Of a stretch of 64,000 bases of DNA, positions 1-13,741 are shown one piece after another. The notes under the pieces were generated by a model. The model was not told the origin of the DNA, did not search any database, and saw nothing but the letters and a program-made list of their open reading frames with translations. This DNA is from Nocardioides houyundeii. GTDB lineage: Bacteria > Actinomycetota > Actinomycetes > Propionibacteriales > Nocardioidaceae. The stretch spans positions 3,224,001-3,288,000 of the forward strand of contig NZ_CP025581.1 of NCBI RefSeq assembly GCF_002865585.1, given 5' to 3'. The position numbers were made by a program, and so were the translations under genes. Position 1 is the first letter of the stretch, and each line of letters opens with the position of its first letter.

Positions 1-1431
1 GAGCACCGGCATCGGGGCGAACCCCAGCACCACCAGGGCCAGCAGCAGAGGTGCGAGCACGCCGACCTCGCGGACGTTGAGGTCGGTGAAGTGCGCGACC
101 TCGGGGCGGACCGGCCCGGTCATGGTGCGCTGGTAGGTCCACAGGATGTAGATGGCGGCGAGCACGATCGCGGTTACCGCGATCGCACCGGCCCACCAGG
201 CGTAGCCGAAGGCCGCGATGATGACGAGCATCTCGGAGACGAACGGCGCCAGCCCCGGCAGGCCGAGGGCGGCCAGGCCGGCGATCAGGAAGGTGCCGGC
301 CAGGACCGGGGCCACCTTCTCCACACCGCCCATCTGGCTGATCAGCGAGGAGCCTCGGCGGCGGATCAGGAACCCGGCGACCAGGAACAGCGCAGCCGTG
401 GCGATGCCGTGGTTGACCATGTAGAGGATCGCGCCCGCGCCGCCGGTGCTGGAGAAGACGAAGATGCCCAGCACGATGAAGCCGAAGTGGGACAGCGACG
501 TCAGACCGATCATCCGCAGGATGTCGTCCTGTCCGATCGCCACCAGGGCGCCGTAGACGATGGAGACCAGCGCCAGCACCACGACCACCGGGGTCGCCCA
601 CTGCGACGCCTCGGGCAGCAGCCCCAGGCAGAAGCGCAGCATCCCGAAGGTGCCGATCTTGTCCAGCACGCAGACCAGCAGCACCGAGGTGCCGGTGGTG
701 GCCTTCTCCGTGGTGTCGGCCAGCCAGGTGTGCACCGGGAACATCGGCGCCTTGATCGCGAAGGCGATGAAGAAGCCGGCGAAGAGCCAGCGCTGCGTCG
801 TCGGGTCGATGTCCAGGGCGGCCAGGTCGCCGATCAGGTACGACGGCGAGCCCGCGTCGGCGGAGACGACGTACAGGCCGATCACCGAGGCGAGCATGAT
901 CAGCCCGCCCGCGAGCTGGTAGATCAGGAACTTGGTCGCGGCCCGGCTCCGGCCCTCACGACCGAAGCCGCCGATCAGGAAGTACGCCGGGATCAGCGTC
1001 GCCTCGAAGACCACGTAGAACAGGAAGACGTCGGTCGCGGTGAAGACCGCGAGCGAGAGGCCCTCCAGCGCCAGCGTCCAGGCGAAGAAGGCGCGGGTCG
1101 AGCCTTCGTCGGAGTCGGTCCAGGAGGCGACCATCACGATCGGGACCAGCACCGCGGTGAGCAGCACCATCAGCACGCCGAGACCGTCGACGCCCAGGGC
1201 GTAGTGGGCGCCGAAGGCGGCGATCCACTCGTGCTCCTCGGTGAACTGGAAGCCACCGTCGGCGGTGAAGCCGATGGCGACGCCGACGGCGACCGCCAGG
1301 GTCAGCACCGAGAACCCGATGCCGACCTGCTTTGCCAGGGGCTGACCGGGCCCGCTGGGCAGGAACGCGGTGACGCACGCCCCGACCAGTGAAATCAGGA
1401 TCAGGATCGTCAACCAGGGAAGTTCGCTCAT
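1..1431 (-). CDS. nuoM: NADH-quinone oxidoreductase subunit M (3'-truncated by window edge)
   Basis: Antiporter-like membrane subunit of complex I, taking part in proton pumping coupled to NADH:menaquinone oxidoreduction. The reading frame is open from the ATG at 1431 to base 1 (477 codons, no stop), so the C-terminus, and presumably nuoN, lie outside the window. The N-terminus [17 protein letters not shown] is a membrane helix, and the last visible residues (PMPVL) resemble the Pro-rich end of NuoM, so little is missing. The start overlaps the nuoL stop in an ATGA, indicating translational coupling. Homologous to NuoL and NuoN; position after nuoL fixes the assignment. Confidence 0.95.
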   Translation of the reverse strand, partial: MSELPWLTILILISLVGACVTAFLPSGPGQPLAKQVGIGFSVLTLAVAVGVAIGFTADGGFQFTEEHEWIAAFGAHYALGVDGLGVLMVLLTAVLVPIVMVASWTDSDEGSTRAFFAWTLALEGLSLAVFTATDVFLFYVVFEATLIPAYFLIGGFGREGRSRAATKFLIYQLAGGLIMLASVIGLYVVSADAGSPSYLIGDLAALDIDPTTQRWLFAGFFIAFAIKAPMFPVHTWLADTTEKATTGTSVLLVCVLDKIGTFGMLRFCLGLLPEASQWATPVVVVLALVSIVYGALVAIGQDDILRMIGLTSLSHFGFIVLGIFVFSSTGGAGAILYMVNHGIATAALFLVAGFLIRRRGSSLISQMGGVEKVAPVLAGTFLIAGLAALGLPGLAPFVSEMLVIIAAFGYAWWAGAIAVTAIVLAAIYILWTYQRTMTGPVRPEVAHFTDLNVREVGVLAPLLLALVVLGFAPMPVL

Positions 1432-3383
1432 GCGAGGTTCACCGCCAGCAGGGCCAGGACGACGAGCAGCACGCCGCCGACAACGGAAAGAGCGTAGGAG
1501 CGGACGAACCCGTTCTGGATCCTGCGCAACGCCAGGGAGATGCCGCCGGTGGCGGCCGCGCCACCCTCGACGAGCCCGTCGACGCCGAGGCGGTCCGCGG
1601 TCGTGAGACCGCTGACGAGCCGCGAGCCGGGAGCCACCACGAGGGTGTCGTTGATGGTGTCCCCGTAGAGGTCGGCGCGAGCCGCACGGGTGGCGAGGGA
1701 GACGTCCTGGGGCGCCACGCGGGGGATCGTGCGCTGGCCCACCAGGAACCAGGCCGCAGCGACGCCGAGGGCGACCACCGCGACCACGATCAGCGTGATC
1801 ACCAGGGCCGGCAGGGGCGGCTCGTGGTGGGCGGCGGTCCCGATCACCGGAGCCAGCCAGTCCACGATCCAGTCCCCGAGCAGCATCACGCCGCCGAGCA
1901 CCGAGAGCGCGGCCAGCACGACCAGCGGCACGGTCATCACCTTGGGCGACTCGTGCGGGTGCACCCCGTCGGCCCAGCGCTTCTCGCCCATGAAGGTCAT
2001 CAGCATCAGCCGCGTCATGTAGAACCCGGTGATGCCGGCGCCCAGCAGGGCGCACAGCCCGACCAGCAGGTTGTCGGCCAGCGCGGTCTCGATGATCTTG
2101 TCCTTGGACCAGAACCCGGAGAAGCCCGGGAAGCCGATGATCGCCAGGTAGCCCATCGCGAACGTCAGGAAGGTGACCGGCATCATCGTGCGCAGCCCGC
2201 CGTAGTGACGCATGTTCACGTCGTCGTCCATCCCGTGCATCACCGACCCGGCGCCGAGGAACATGTTGGCCTTGAAGAAGCCGTGCGTGAGCAGGTGGAA
2301 GATCGCGAACGCGTAGCCGGCGGTGCCGAGCCCGGCGGCCAGCATCATGTAGCCGATCTGGCTCATCGTGGAGCCGGCGAGCGCCTTCTTGATGTCGTCC
2401 TTGGCGCAGCCGAGCACCGCACCCCACAGCAGCGTCACCGTGGCCACGATCACCGTCACCGTCTGGGCGGCCGGGGCCAGCTCGAAGATGAAGTTGGAGC
2501 GGACCACCAGGTAGACGCCCGCGGTGACCATCGTTGCGGCGTGGATCAGCGCGGAGACCGGGGTCGGACCCTCCATCGCGTCCAGCAGCCAGGCCTGGAG
2601 CGGGACCTGGGCGGACTTGCCGCAGGCACCCAGCAGCAGCAGCAGGCCGATCGCGTTCAAGGTGCCCTGGCCGGCCTCGGAGGAGGCGGCGCTGACCACG
2701 GAGTAGTCGGTGCTGCCGAAGGTCGCGAACATCAGGGCGATGGCGAGCGAGAGCCCGATGTCACCGACCCGGTTGATCACGAAGGCCTTCTTGGCCGCGG
2801 CGGCCGCCGACGGCTTGTGCTGCCAGAAGCCGATCAGCAGGTACGACGCCAGGCCGACGCCCTCCCAGCCGAGGAAGAGGCCCAGGAAGTTGGCGCTGAG
2901 GATCAGCATCAGCATCGCGGCGACGAAGAGGTTGAGGTACCCGAAGAACCGGCGGCGCCGGACGTCGTGCTCCATGTAGCCGATCGAGTAGACGTGGATC
3001 AGCGTGCCCACGCCCGTGATCAGCAGCAGGAAGAGCGCCGAGAGCGGGTCGTAGAGCAGGTCCATGCCCACGTCGAGGCCGCCGGCGGAGAACCAGGTGT
3101 AGAGCTCCTGGCCGACCTGGCGCTCGCTCTCCTCACGACCGAGCAGGCTGAGGAAGAGCACCAGGCTGAGCACGAAGGAGCCCGCCACGGTCGCGGTGCC
3201 GAGGTAGTGGCCCCACCGGTCGATGGCGCCCTTGGTGAGGGCTCCACCCAGCAGCAGCACCAGGGCGCCGGCCAGGGGAAGGGCGATGACCAGCCAGAGC
3301 AGCGAGAAGACGCCGTCGGCGGCACCGGGGTCGACCACCGGGATGGAGGTGGCCCCGGACAGGGGAATAAGAGCTAGTGGCAT
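1428..3383 (-). CDS. nuoL: NADH-quinone oxidoreductase subunit L
   Basis: Largest antiporter-like membrane subunit of complex I (651 aa), bearing the long lateral helix at its C-terminus. Almost entirely hydrophobic helices, with the conserved [16 protein letters not shown] stretch near residue 170 and a [17 protein letters not shown] segment typical of the proton-translocating core. The ATG at 3383 lies 13 nt after the nuoK stop, the only non-overlapping junction in this part of the operon apart from nuoA-nuoB. The 3' end overlaps nuoM by 4 nt. Confidence 0.97.
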   Translation of the reverse strand: MPLALIPLSGATSIPVVDPGAADGVFSLLWLVIALPLAGALVLLLGGALTKGAIDRWGHYLGTATVAGSFVLSLVLFLSLLGREESERQVGQELYTWFSAGGLDVGMDLLYDPLSALFLLLITGVGTLIHVYSIGYMEHDVRRRRFFGYLNLFVAAMLMLILSANFLGLFLGWEGVGLASYLLIGFWQHKPSAAAAAKKAFVINRVGDIGLSLAIALMFATFGSTDYSVVSAASSEAGQGTLNAIGLLLLLGACGKSAQVPLQAWLLDAMEGPTPVSALIHAATMVTAGVYLVVRSNFIFELAPAAQTVTVIVATVTLLWGAVLGCAKDDIKKALAGSTMSQIGYMMLAAGLGTAGYAFAIFHLLTHGFFKANMFLGAGSVMHGMDDDVNMRHYGGLRTMMPVTFLTFAMGYLAIIGFPGFSGFWSKDKIIETALADNLLVGLCALLGAGITGFYMTRLMLMTFMGEKRWADGVHPHESPKVMTVPLVVLAALSVLGGVMLLGDWIVDWLAPVIGTAAHHEPPLPALVITLIVVAVVALGVAAAWFLVGQRTIPRVAPQDVSLATRAARADLYGDTINDTLVVAPGSRLVSGLTTADRLGVDGLVEGGAAATGGISLALRRIQNGFVRSYALSVVGGVLLVVLALLAVNLA

Positions 3384-3396
3384 GTGTCAGACCCCG

Positions 3397-3696
3397 TCAG
3401 TACTTCAGCAGGCTTGCGTCGTCGACCGAGGCCGAGCGACGGGTCCGGAAGATGGTCATGATGATGGCCAGCCCGACCACGACCTCGGCCGCGGCCACCA
3501 CCATCACGAAGAAGGCGGCGATCTGGCCGTCGAGGTTGCCGTGCTGCTTGGCGAAGGTCACCAGCGCCAGGTTGCAGGCGTTGAGCATCAGCTCCACGCA
3601 CATGAACACCACCAGTGCGTTGCGGCGGATGAGGACACCCACGGCACCGATGGTGAAGATGATCGCCGAGAGGACGATGTAGGGGGTGAGGCTCAC
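3397..3696 (-). CDS. nuoK: NADH-quinone oxidoreductase subunit K
   Basis: Small three-helix membrane subunit of complex I (99 aa, the usual length). The second helix carries the conserved buried glutamate in [13 protein letters not shown], part of the proton path. Its start overlaps the nuoJ stop by 4 nt. The C-terminal tail [16 protein letters not shown] is hydrophilic, as in other actinobacterial NuoK. Confidence 0.97.
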   Translation of the reverse strand: MSLTPYIVLSAIIFTIGAVGVLIRRNALVVFMCVELMLNACNLALVTFAKQHGNLDGQIAAFFVMVVAAAEVVVGLAIIMTIFRTRRSASVDDASLLKY

Positions 3697-4511
3697 TGCT
3701 GGTCCTCCTCGGGGTGGGCAGGGGCGCCGGACTTGCCGGAGACCTCCGGGGACTGCCCGGGGTCGGTGCCCAGCTGACGGGTGATGTCCTCGATGTCCTC
3801 GGCCAGGGCCGGGGCCGAGCGCACGGTGCCGCGGGCGGCGAGCACCCGCGAGATCGAGGCCTCCGAGGGAGTCCCGTCAGGCAGCAGGGCCGGGGTGTCG
3901 ACGGCGTTGTGCCGCGCGAAGACGCCCGGGGCCGGCAGCGGGCCGGGGTGCTTGCCCGTCTCGGCGTAGTCCTGCAGCCGCTGCGCGGCCAGGTCGGCCT
4001 GGCGCGCCTTGGGGGCCGAGCGCTCGCGGTGGGCCAGCACCATCGCTCCCACGGCGGCGGTGATCAGCAGTGCGCTGGTCGCCTCGAACGCGAAGACGTA
4101 GTTGCTGAACAGGATGTTGGCCAGGCCCTGGATGTTGCCCCCGGCATTGGCCTCCTCGAGGCCGACCGCGGTGCCGAGCGAGATCTGCCCCAGCCCGATC
4201 ACCAGGACGGCGGCGAGCAGCAGACCGGCGACGGCGGCGGCGACGCGCTGTCCCCGGATGGTCTCCACGACCGAGTCCGAGGAGTCCACTCCCACCAGCA
4301 TGACCACGAAGAGGAACAGCATCAGGATCGCGCCGGTGTAGACGATGATCTGCACCGCGAACAGGAACGGGGCCTCGAGGACCGCGTAGAGGATCGCCAG
4401 GCTGATCATCACCACGGCCAGCAGCAGCGCGGCGTGCACGGCCTTGCGGACGAAGAGGATGCCCAGGGCGGCCAGCACCATGACCGGCGCCAGGATCCAG
4501 AACGCCGTCAT
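3693..4511 (-). CDS. nuoJ: NADH-quinone oxidoreductase subunit J
   Basis: Membrane subunit of complex I (272 aa). The first ~165 residues hold five hydrophobic helices, including the [19 protein letters not shown] segment conserved in NuoJ. The remaining ~100 residues are a hydrophilic, Pro/Ala/Asp-rich cytoplasmic tail of the kind actinobacterial NuoJ proteins carry and E. coli NuoJ (about 184 aa) lacks. Both ends overlap neighbours by 4 nt (nuoI upstream, nuoK downstream). Confidence 0.96.
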   Translation of the reverse strand: MTAFWILAPVMVLAALGILFVRKAVHAALLLAVVMISLAILYAVLEAPFLFAVQIIVYTGAILMLFLFVVMLVGVDSSDSVVETIRGQRVAAAVAGLLLAAVLVIGLGQISLGTAVGLEEANAGGNIQGLANILFSNYVFAFEATSALLITAAVGAMVLAHRERSAPKARQADLAAQRLQDYAETGKHPGPLPAPGVFARHNAVDTPALLPDGTPSEASISRVLAARGTVRSAPALAEDIEDITRQLGTDPGQSPEVSGKSGAPAHPEEDQQ

Positions 4512-5083
4512 CGGTCGACCCCCTCGGGAGCCGGGGCGGAGAAGTGGCCACGGTAGTAGTCACCCTCGTCGCGGCCGGGCAGCATCTCGTGCGGCGGCTG
4601 CTCCATGCCGGGCAGCAGCGGGGCCAGCAGGTCGCTCTTCTCGTAGATCAGCGACTCCCGCGTGGTGTCGGCGAGCTCGTACTCGTTCGTCATGGTCAGC
4701 GCCCGCGTCGGGCACGCCTCGATGCACAGCCCGCACAGGATGCAGCGCAGGTAGTTGATCTGGTAGACGCGGCCGTAGCGCTCACCGGGGCTGAACCGCT
4801 CGTCCTCGCTGTTGGAGGCGCCCTCGACGTAGATGGCGTCCGCCGGGCACGCCCAGGCGCACAGCTCGCAGCCGATGCACTTCTCCAGGCCGTCGGGGTA
4901 GCGGTTGAGCTGGTGCCGGCCGTGGAAGCGCGGAGCCGTCGGCAGCTTCTCGAAGGGGTACTGCTCGGTGACGACCTTGCGGAACATCGTCCGGAACGTC
5001 ACCCCGAAACCCGCGACCGGGTCCCAGACGCTCTCCCGCAGGCTCTTGCCGCCCTCGGACGAGGTTGGCTTTCCGGTGGCCAT
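4508..5083 (-). CDS. nuoI: NADH-quinone oxidoreductase subunit I (2x 4Fe-4S)
   Basis: Ferredoxin-like peripheral-arm subunit (191 aa) carrying clusters N6a and N6b, passing electrons towards NuoB. Two complete 4Fe-4S motifs are visible: [12 protein letters not shown] near residue 65 and [12 protein letters not shown] near residue 110. The ATG at 5083 shares one base with the nuoH stop (TGATG) and the 3' end overlaps nuoJ by 4 nt. The N-terminal ~35 residues are somewhat longer than in E. coli. Confidence 0.98.
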   Translation of the reverse strand: MATGKPTSSEGGKSLRESVWDPVAGFGVTFRTMFRKVVTEQYPFEKLPTAPRFHGRHQLNRYPDGLEKCIGCELCAWACPADAIYVEGASNSEDERFSPGERYGRVYQINYLRCILCGLCIEACPTRALTMTNEYELADTTRESLIYEKSDLLAPLLPGMEQPPHEMLPGRDEGDYYRGHFSAPAPEGVDR

Positions 5084-6477
5084 CAGTTCTCCTCACCAGC
5101 AACGTGGGTCGTGTCGGTCGAGCTCTCGGTGGAACCGCTGACGGTGCCGGCACGAGAGCCCGCGAAGCTCAGCGGGGCGGCGGCGCCGCGCACGGCCCCG
5201 CCGACGGGCATCGGGGGCACCGGGAAGCCGCCGGCGAACGCGTCGACCGGTGCGGGCTCGACCTCGTCCTCGTCAGTGGCGTCCCCGGAGTCCTCGAACA
5301 GGAACATCGCACCGAGCAGCACCACCAGCGCCCCGAGGGCGACCAGGATGTGCCAGGTCTCGATGTCGTCGGCGAGCACCCGCATCGACGCCACGGCGAC
5401 GATCCACAGCAGCGAGAACGGGATCAGGTACTTCCACCCGAACGCCATGAACTGGTCGTAGCGCAGGCGGGGCAGCGTGCCGCGCAGCCAGATGAACAAG
5501 AAGATGAACAGCAGCATCTTGCCGAAGAACCAGAGCACCGGCCAGTAGCCGTGGTCGGCGCCCTCCCAGACGTGCTCCAGGCCCCAGGGTGCGGCCCAGC
5601 CGCCGAGGAAGAGCGTCGTCGCCAGGGCGGAGACGGTGGCCATGTTGATGTACTCGGCGAGGAAGAACATCGCGAACTTCATCGCGGAGTACTCCGTGTG
5701 GAACCCGCCGACCAGCTCGCCCTCGGCCTCGGGCAGGTCGAACGGCGCCCGGTTGGTCTCCCCGATCATCGCGATCACGTAGATCACGAACGACGGCGCC
5801 AGGATGACGGCGTACCAGGACGGGACCGGGATGACGTCGAGCCAGTACTCCTGCTCCACCGGGTTCTGCGCCGCGACGATGCCGGAGGTGGACATGGTGC
5901 CCGAGTAGAGGAAGACCGAGACCAGGGCCAGGCCCATGGCGACCTCGTAGGAGATCATCTGCGCGCTCGAGCGCAGACCGCCCAGCAGCGAGTACGTCGA
6001 TCCCGAGGACCAGCCGCCCAGCACGATGCCGTAGATGCCGATCGAGGCGATGGCCATCACGAACAGCACCGCCACCGGCATGTCGGTGAGCTGGAGCGGG
6101 GTGTGGGTGTCGGTGAACGGCACCTTGACCACCGGCCCGAAGGGGATCACCGCGAACGTCACGAACGCCGCCGTGGCGGCGATGACGGGGGCGATCACGA
6201 ACACGACCTTGTCGGCCGCCTTCGGGATGATGTCCTCCTTGAACATCAGCTTCGCACCGTCCGCCAACGACTGCAGCAGCCCGAAGGGACCGTTGACGTT
6301 GGGTCCGATGCGGTGCTGCATCCGGGCGACCACGCGACGCTCGAACCAGATCAGGAACAGCGTGAGCAGCACCAGGACCAGGAAGAGCACCACGGTCTTG
6401 CCGATGATCAGCCAGATGGAGTCCTGGCCGAAGGCCGACAGGTCCTCGACCTGCCGCAGGATGACGAGCGGGTTCAC
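5083..6477 (-). CDS. nuoH: NADH-quinone oxidoreductase subunit H
   Basis: Membrane subunit (464 aa) at the junction of the two arms, forming much of the quinone chamber. The conserved loop [19 protein letters not shown] is present, as is [17 protein letters not shown] near residue 45. The last ~65 residues are a low-complexity Asp/Glu/Pro/Gly/Ser tail beyond the usual NuoH core, so the protein is longer than most. The gene lies between nuoG (4-nt overlap) and nuoI (1-nt overlap). Confidence 0.97.
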   Translation of the reverse strand: MNPLVILRQVEDLSAFGQDSIWLIIGKTVVLFLVLVLLTLFLIWFERRVVARMQHRIGPNVNGPFGLLQSLADGAKLMFKEDIIPKAADKVVFVIAPVIAATAAFVTFAVIPFGPVVKVPFTDTHTPLQLTDMPVAVLFVMAIASIGIYGIVLGGWSSGSTYSLLGGLRSSAQMISYEVAMGLALVSVFLYSGTMSTSGIVAAQNPVEQEYWLDVIPVPSWYAVILAPSFVIYVIAMIGETNRAPFDLPEAEGELVGGFHTEYSAMKFAMFFLAEYINMATVSALATTLFLGGWAAPWGLEHVWEGADHGYWPVLWFFGKMLLFIFLFIWLRGTLPRLRYDQFMAFGWKYLIPFSLLWIVAVASMRVLADDIETWHILVALGALVVLLGAMFLFEDSGDATDEDEVEPAPVDAFAGGFPVPPMPVGGAVRGAAAPLSFAGSRAGTVSGSTESSTDTTHVAGEEN

Positions 6478-8986
6478 TGGGTGGCTCCCTTCACCAGGAC
6501 AGTGCTGCCGGGAGATGCGAGGTCGGCGAGCACGCCGCGGCCGAAGGACCGCGCGGGCAGCCAGACGACCTGCTCGGGCAGGTCAGCGGGGACGACGGGC
6601 AGCGTGACGCTCCCCCGGTCGCCGGTCACCGTGACCTGGACCTCGGCCTGGCCCTCGACCTCGGGGTCGAGGACTCCGCAGATCCGCTCGAAGTCCGGGC
6701 GGGACAGGCGGGCGACGGGGCGTCGCCCGGTGGCGCGGTAGTGCAGCTCGCCGTCCTGCATGGAGCCCAGGTCGACCAGCTGCTTCCAGGTGGCCAGGCG
6801 CATCGCGCCGGCCTCGCCGATCGGCGCCGGGGTCGCGGCGGGGGTCTCCAGCGGGGGCCGGGCACCGTCCCACGGACCCAGCGCCGCCATCTCCTGGCGG
6901 ACCTCGGTGACCGTGCGGAACCCCAGCGGGGCGCCCAGCTCCTCGGCGATCCCGGCCAGGACCCGCAGGTCGGGCAGGGAGGCGGGGTTGGCCAGGACCG
7001 TCTCGAAGGAGCGGGTGCGCCCGTCCCAGGTGACGAAGGTGCCGGCCTTGTCGGTGACCGGGGCCACCGGCAGGACCACGTCGGCGGCCCGGGTCACGTC
7101 GGTCTCGCGCAGCTCCAGGGAGACCACGAAGGACGCGGCAGCGAGCGCCTGGCGGAAGAGCGCCGGGTCGCTGGTGTCGTCGGGGTCGACCCCGCCGACC
7201 AGCAGTCCGCCCACCGCGCCGGAGGCGACGGCGGAGACGATGGCGTCGCCGTCGCGGCCGGGCGTCTCCGGCAGCGCCGGAACCCCCCACGCGGTGGCGG
7301 TGTCGACCCGGGCCTGCGCCTCGGCGACGGGACGGCCGCCGGGCAGCAGGTTGGGCAGGCACCCGGCCTCGACCGCGCCGCGGTCACCGGCGCGACGCGG
7401 CACCCAGGCGAGCCGGGCGCCGGTGGTGCCGGACAGCGCGGCCGCCGCGGTGAGGGCACCGGGGCTGGTGGCCAGCCGCTCCCCGACCAGGATGATGCCG
7501 CCGCCGTCGAGGGCGACCTCGCCGTCCCCGGCGAGCTCGGCCATCGCGACGGCCTCGTCGCCTGGTGCGGTGGCGACCAGGCGGCCCTGCAGCTTCTCCA
7601 GGCCACGGGAGGCGAACGGGGCGATCGAGACCACCCGGGTCCCGTGCTGGGTGACGGCCTTGCGCAGCCGCAGGAAGAGCGTGCCTGCCTCGTCCTCGGG
7701 CTCGAAGCCCACCAGTACGACGACCGAGGCGCGCTCCAGGTCGGCGTACGTGACGCCGGCCGGGGACTCGTGGTGGCCCAGCACCACGTGGGAGGCCAGG
7801 AAGGAGGCCTCCTCCGCGGAGTGCGGACGGGCCCGGAAGTCGATGTCGTTGGTGCCCAGGGCGACCCGGGCGAACTTGGCGTAGGCGTAGGCGTCCTCGG
7901 CCGTCACCCGACCGCCGGTCAGCACCGCGGAGGAGCCGGCGGCGGCCAGTCCTCGGGCGGCGACGGCGAAGGCCTCGGTCCAGGAGGCGGGCCGGAGCTC
8001 GCCGGTCCCCCCGTCCTCGACCCGGTCACGCACCTGCGGGTAGGTGATCCGGTCGTCCTGCCGGGAGTAGTGGAACGCGAAGCGGTCCTTGTCGGTGATC
8101 CACTCCTCGTTGACCTCGGCGTCGTTGCCCGAGAGGCGGCGCATCACCTTGCCGCGACGGTGGTCCACCCGGATCGCGGCACCACAGGCGTCGTGCTCGG
8201 CGATCGAGGGCGTGGAGACCAGGTCGAAGGGCCGCGAGCGGAAGCGGTAGTCAGCGCTGGTCAGGGCACCGACGGGGCAGATCTGGATGGTGTTGCCGGA
8301 GAAGTAGCTCTCGAACGGCTCGCGCTCGTAGATGCCGACCTGCTGGAGCGCGCCGCGCTCGATCAGGGCGATGAACGGGTCGCCGGCGATCTCCTGGGAG
8401 AACCGGGTGCAGCGGGCGCACAGCACGCACCGCTCCCGGTCCAGGAGCACCTGGGCGGAGATGTTGATCGGCTTGGGGAAGGTGCGCTTGATCCCGCCCT
8501 GCGCCGAGAAGCGGGACTCGCCACGGCCGTTCGACATGGCCTGGTTCTGCAGGGGGCACTCGCCGCCCTTGTCGCAGACCGGGCAGTCCAGCGGGTGGTT
8601 GATCAGCAGCATCTCCATCACGCCCTGCTGCGCCTTGTCGACGGCCGGCGAGGTCAGCTGCGTCTTGACCTCCATGCCCTCGGTGGCGACCAGGGTGCAG
8701 GAGGCCTGCGGCTTCATCCGTCCCGGCGGACCCTGCATCTGGCGCAGGGAGCCGTCCGGCCCGGGCATGGCGACCTCGACCAGGCACTGGCGGCAGGCGC
8801 CGGCGGGCGCGAGCAGCGGGTGGTCGCAGAAGCGCGGGATCTGGATCCCGATCTGCTCCGCGGCACGGATCACCAGGGTGCCCTTGGGCACGCTGGTGGA
8901 GATTCCGTCGATGGTCAGGTTGACCAGGTCGGGCTTGGCGACCTGGTCGGTCCTGCCCTGGTCGGTCCTGGCGTTCGAGACCTGGG

Positions 8987-8990
<4 letters not shown>
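6474..8990 (-). CDS. nuoG: NADH-quinone oxidoreductase subunit G
   Basis: Large iron-sulfur subunit of the peripheral arm (838 aa). The N-terminal [2Fe-2S] region shows [20 protein letters not shown] (residues ~54-73), followed by the His-Cys3 cluster region [19 protein letters not shown] and a 4Fe-4S site [13 protein letters not shown] with the distal ICPVGALTS. The C-terminal ~500 residues are a molybdopterin-oxidoreductase-like domain that in complex I is structural, without cofactor. The overall length agrees with actinobacterial NuoG. Overlaps both neighbours by 4 nt. Confidence 0.97.
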
Positions 8991-10293
<1,303 letters not shown>

Positions 10294-10297
<4 letters not shown>

Positions 10298-11007
10298 TTC
10301 GCGGTCCCCTGATCTCCGGCGCCGAGCGCCGGTCCTGACGGTGTTGCGGGGGCGGTCCAGCCGCGCTCGCGGGCGATCTCACGGCCCACCAGCGACGCGG
10401 GACCGGCGGACGGGCCCTGGTCGGCCAGGCCGTCGTTGAACCCGGCCAGGACCCGCTCGGCCTCGCGCCAGGTGCAGAGCTTGGGGCCTCGGGTGGAGTG
10501 CACCTCGCGCCCGGCCCGCAGGTCGTCGACCAGCTGCGTCGCCGACTCGGGGGTCTGGTTGTCCATGAACTCCCAGTTCACGGTCATCACCGGTGCGTAG
10601 TCGCAGGCGGCGTTGCACTCGATGTGCTCCAGCGTCACCGTCGCCTCGTCGCCCTCGCGACGCGGCGCGGTCTCGTCGTTGCCCACGTCGAGGTGGTCCT
10701 TGAGCCGCTCGAGGATGAGGTCGCCCCCCATCACCGCGCAGAGCGTGTTGGTGCACACCCCGACGTGGTAGTCGCCCACCGGGCGGCGCTTGTACATCGT
10801 GTAGAAGGTGGCGACCCCGCTGACCTCAGCGGCAGTGATGCCCAGCACCTCGGCGCAGGCCTCGATGCCCTCGGGAGTCACCCGCCCCTGGGCCGACTGC
10901 ACCAGGTGCAGCATCGGGAGCAGACCCGAGCGCGGCTGCGGGTAGCGGGCGGCGATCTCTCGCAGCTCCGCCATCGTCGCGGCGTCCAGGGTGTCCAGCT
11001 CGCTCAT
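10294..11007 (-). CDS. nuoE: NADH-quinone oxidoreductase subunit E (2Fe-2S)
   Basis: Thioredoxin-like [2Fe-2S] subunit (237 aa) that works with NuoF. The four cluster ligands are in CTNTLC (residues ~88-93) and CNAAC (~residues 129-133). A C-terminal extension of ~70 residues, ending in a Gly/Pro-rich tail, goes beyond the ~160 aa E. coli protein; such tails are common in actinobacteria. Overlaps nuoD and nuoF by 4 nt. Confidence 0.97.
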
Positions 11008-12368
11008 CGGTCCACGCCTCCCATCACGGGGTCGATCGAGGCGATGGCCACGATCACGTCGGCGACCATGCCGCCCTCGCTCATCACACTGGTGGCTTGC
11101 AGGTTGGTGAACGACGGGTCCCGGAAGTGCGCCCGGAACGGCTTCGTGCCACCGTCGGAGACCACGTGCGCCCCGAGCTCGCCGCGGGGCGACTCGATGG
11201 GCACGTAGGCCTGGCCGGCCGGGACCCGGAAGCCCTCGGTGACCAGCTTGAAGTGGTGGATCAGAGCCTCCATCGACTCGTCCATGATGTGCCGGATGTG
11301 GTCCAGGCTGTTGCCCATCCCGTCACTGCCCACGGCGAGCTGGCTGGGCCAGGCGATCTTCTTGTCGGCCACCATCACCGGAGCGCCGTCGAGCCGGCTC
11401 AGCCGGTCCGCGCACTGCTCCACGAGCCGGAGCGACTCGTGCATCTCGTTGAGCCGGACCCGGAAGCGGCCGTAGGCGTCGGCGGTGTCCCAGGTCTGGA
11501 CGTCGAAGTCGTAGGTCTCGTAGCCGCAGTACGGCTGGGTCTTGCGCAGGTCCCACGCGTAGCCGGTGGCGCGCAGCGGCGGGCCGGTCAGGCCCAGGGC
11601 CAGGCAGCCGGTCAGGTCGAGGTGCCCGATGCCCTCGAGCCGGCCCCGGAAGATCGGGTTGGCGTTGCACAGGTCGGCGTACTCGGTGAGCCGCTTCCTC
11701 ATCAGCGCGACGAAGGCGCGGATGTCGTCCAGCGCCCCCACCGGGAGGTCCTGGGCGACGCCGCCGGGGCGGATGAACGCGTGGTTCATCCGCAGGCCGG
11801 TGATGGTCTCGAACAGGTCCAGCACGAGCTCGCGCTCGCGGAAGCCGATGGTCATCACCGTGAGGGCACCCAGCTCCATGCCGCCCGTCGCGATCGCCAC
11901 CAGGTGGGAGGAGATGCGGTTGAGCTCCATCAGCAGGACGCGCATCACCGAGGCCTTCTCGGGGATCTGGTCCTCGATGTCGAGGAGCCGCTCCACCCCC
12001 AGCACGTAGGTGGCCTCGTTGTAGAACGGGGAGAGGTAGTCCATCCGGGTGCAGAAGGTCACGCCCTGCACCCAGCTGCGGTACTCCATGTTCTTCTCGA
12101 TGCCGGTGTGCAGGTAGCCGATCCCGCAGCGGGCCTCGGTGACCGTCTCGCCCTCGAGCTCCAGGATCAGCCGGAGCACGCCGTGGGTCGAGGGGTGCTG
12201 CGGTCCCATGTTGACGACCACGCGCTCCTCGACGCCCTCGCTGAGGCCCTCGGTGATGGAGTCCCAGTCCTGCCCGGTGACGGTGAACACGCGTCCCTGG
12301 CTGGTCTCGGAGCCGGAGGCGTAGAAGTCCTCGTCCGAGCCCGGGGTGTTTGAGGTAGTCGATGCCAT
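11004..12368 (-). CDS. nuoD: NADH-quinone oxidoreductase subunit D
   Basis: 49-kDa-type subunit (454 aa) forming the quinone-reduction site with NuoB. The signature [15 protein letters not shown] is at residues ~53-67. I take the ATG at 12368, which shares one base with the nuoC stop (TAATG); a longer frame upstream only shadows nuoC. The first ~45 residues ([17 protein letters not shown]...) are an extra hydrophilic leader. NuoC and NuoD are separate here, not fused as in E. coli. Confidence 0.97.
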   Translation of the reverse strand: MASTTSNTPGSDEDFYASGSETSQGRVFTVTGQDWDSITEGLSEGVEERVVVNMGPQHPSTHGVLRLILELEGETVTEARCGIGYLHTGIEKNMEYRSWVQGVTFCTRMDYLSPFYNEATYVLGVERLLDIEDQIPEKASVMRVLLMELNRISSHLVAIATGGMELGALTVMTIGFRERELVLDLFETITGLRMNHAFIRPGGVAQDLPVGALDDIRAFVALMRKRLTEYADLCNANPIFRGRLEGIGHLDLTGCLALGLTGPPLRATGYAWDLRKTQPYCGYETYDFDVQTWDTADAYGRFRVRLNEMHESLRLVEQCADRLSRLDGAPVMVADKKIAWPSQLAVGSDGMGNSLDHIRHIMDESMEALIHHFKLVTEGFRVPAGQAYVPIESPRGELGAHVVSDGGTKPFRAHFRDPSFTNLQATSVMSEGGMVADVIVAIASIDPVMGGVDR

Positions 12369-13186
12369 TAGTTGTACGACCTCCGCTGGTCCGGCGGCGG
12401 GATGCTGCCGCCCTTGTATTCCACGGGGATGCCGCCCAAGGGGTAGTCCTTGCGCTGCGGGTGGCCCGGCCAGTCGTCGGGCATCAGGATCCGGGTGAGC
12501 GCGGGGTGGCCCTCGAAGAGGATCCCGAACATGTCGTAGGTCTCGCGCTCGTGCCAGTCGGCCGTCGGGTAGACCGAGACCACCGAGGGCAGCCGTGGGT
12601 CGCTGTCGGGGACCGCGACCTCCAGCCGGATCCGGCGGTTGTGGGTCATGGAGAGCAGGTGGTGGACCACGTGCAGCTCGCGTCCGGTGTCCCCGGGGTA
12701 GTGCACCCCCGAGACGGAGGCGCAGAACTCGAACCGGAGCTGCTCGTCGTCGCGCAGCATCTGCGCCACGAACAGCAGGTCGGCGGCCCGGACGTGGAAG
12801 GTGATCTCGTTGCGGTGCACCACCACGGCCTGGATGGCGTCCTCGAGGTCGGTGGCCCGCAGCCGCGCCTGCAGCGCGTCGGCCACCTCGTCGAACCACC
12901 CGCCGTACGGGCGCTGGGTGGCGCCGGGGAAGACCACCGGGGTCACCAGCCCGCCGAAGCCGCTGGTGTCGCCGGAGCCGGCGGCGCCGAACATGCCGTG
13001 CCGGGCGCCGACCGCACGGTCCACGACGGCGTCGGGGGCGATCAGCTCGCCGCCCTCGCCGGGGGCGCGGACCCGGTCCTCGCGCGCCTCGGTCTCCGGG
13101 GTGTCCCGGGTGACGCGCTCGTTCTCGGGGGTGCCGAACTCCTTCTTGGGGTCGGCTCCCTCGTCACGGCGATCGGTCGGACTCAT
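12368..13186 (-). CDS. nuoC: NADH-quinone oxidoreductase subunit C
   Basis: 30-kDa-type peripheral-arm subunit (272 aa). The conserved C-terminal signature [17 protein letters not shown] is clear near residue 215. The ATG at 13186 overlaps the nuoB stop by 4 nt (ATGA). The first ~80 residues are hydrophilic and charged, rich in Asp/Glu/Arg, and are not part of the conserved domain. Confidence 0.96.
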   Translation of the reverse strand: MSPTDRRDEGADPKKEFGTPENERVTRDTPETEAREDRVRAPGEGGELIAPDAVVDRAVGARHGMFGAAGSGDTSGFGGLVTPVVFPGATQRPYGGWFDEVADALQARLRATDLEDAIQAVVVHRNEITFHVRAADLLFVAQMLRDDEQLRFEFCASVSGVHYPGDTGRELHVVHHLLSMTHNRRIRLEVAVPDSDPRLPSVVSVYPTADWHERETYDMFGILFEGHPALTRILMPDDWPGHPQRKDYPLGGIPVEYKGGSIPPPDQRRSYN

Positions 13187-13737
13187 CGCAGCAGGCCCTT
13201 CATGTGCGAGGTGGGCAGGGCACGCAGCGCGAGGTTCTCCTGCTCCTCGATCTCCGCGGTCCGGTTGGCGCCCATCTTGGTCGCCTGCACCTTGTCGTGG
13301 AGCTTGAGGATGGCGTCCATCAGCATCTCCGGCCGCGGCGGGCAGCCGGGCAGGTACATGTCGACCGGCACCACGTGGTCGACGCCCTGGACGATCGCGT
13401 AGTTGTTGAACATCCCGCCGGAGCTGGCGCAGACGCCCATCGCCAGCACCCACTTGGGCTCGGGCATCTGGTCGTAGATCTGGCGCAGCACCGGAGCCAT
13501 CTTCTGGCTCACCCGGCCCGCGACGATCATCAGGTCGGCCTGTCGGGGGCTGGCCCGGAAGACCTCCATGCCGAACCGACCGAGGTCGTACTTCGGTCCG
13601 CCGCTGGTCATCATCTCGATGGCACAGCACGCGAGGCCGAAGGTGGCCGGCCAGAAGGACGCCTTGCGCATGTAGCCCGCAACGCCCTCGACCGTGGTCA
13701 GCAGCACTCCGCTGGGGAGCTTGTCCTCAACACCCAT
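13183..13737 (-). CDS. nuoB: NADH-quinone oxidoreductase subunit B (N2 cluster)
   Basis: Carries the terminal 4Fe-4S cluster N2 that reduces the quinone (184 aa). The tandem-cysteine site [21 protein letters not shown] and LPGCPPRPE supply the ligands. I choose the ATG at 13737 ([10 protein letters not shown]), which gives the standard family N-terminus and begins 4 nt after the nuoA stop. A start 51 nt further upstream would run into nuoA. Confidence 0.97.
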   Translation of the reverse strand: MGVEDKLPSGVLLTTVEGVAGYMRKASFWPATFGLACCAIEMMTSGGPKYDLGRFGMEVFRASPRQADLMIVAGRVSQKMAPVLRQIYDQMPEPKWVLAMGVCASSGGMFNNYAIVQGVDHVVPVDMYLPGCPPRPEMLMDAILKLHDKVQATKMGANRTAEIEEQENLALRALPTSHMKGLLR

Positions 13738-13741
13738 TTGT

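Noticed and set aside
91..3377. Long plus-strand frames antisense to nuoM and nuoL (433 and 662 aa)
   Set aside because: Rich in Arg/Gly/His/Gln with no domains; typical shadows of GC-rich genes on the other strand. The same applies to many long frames elsewhere.
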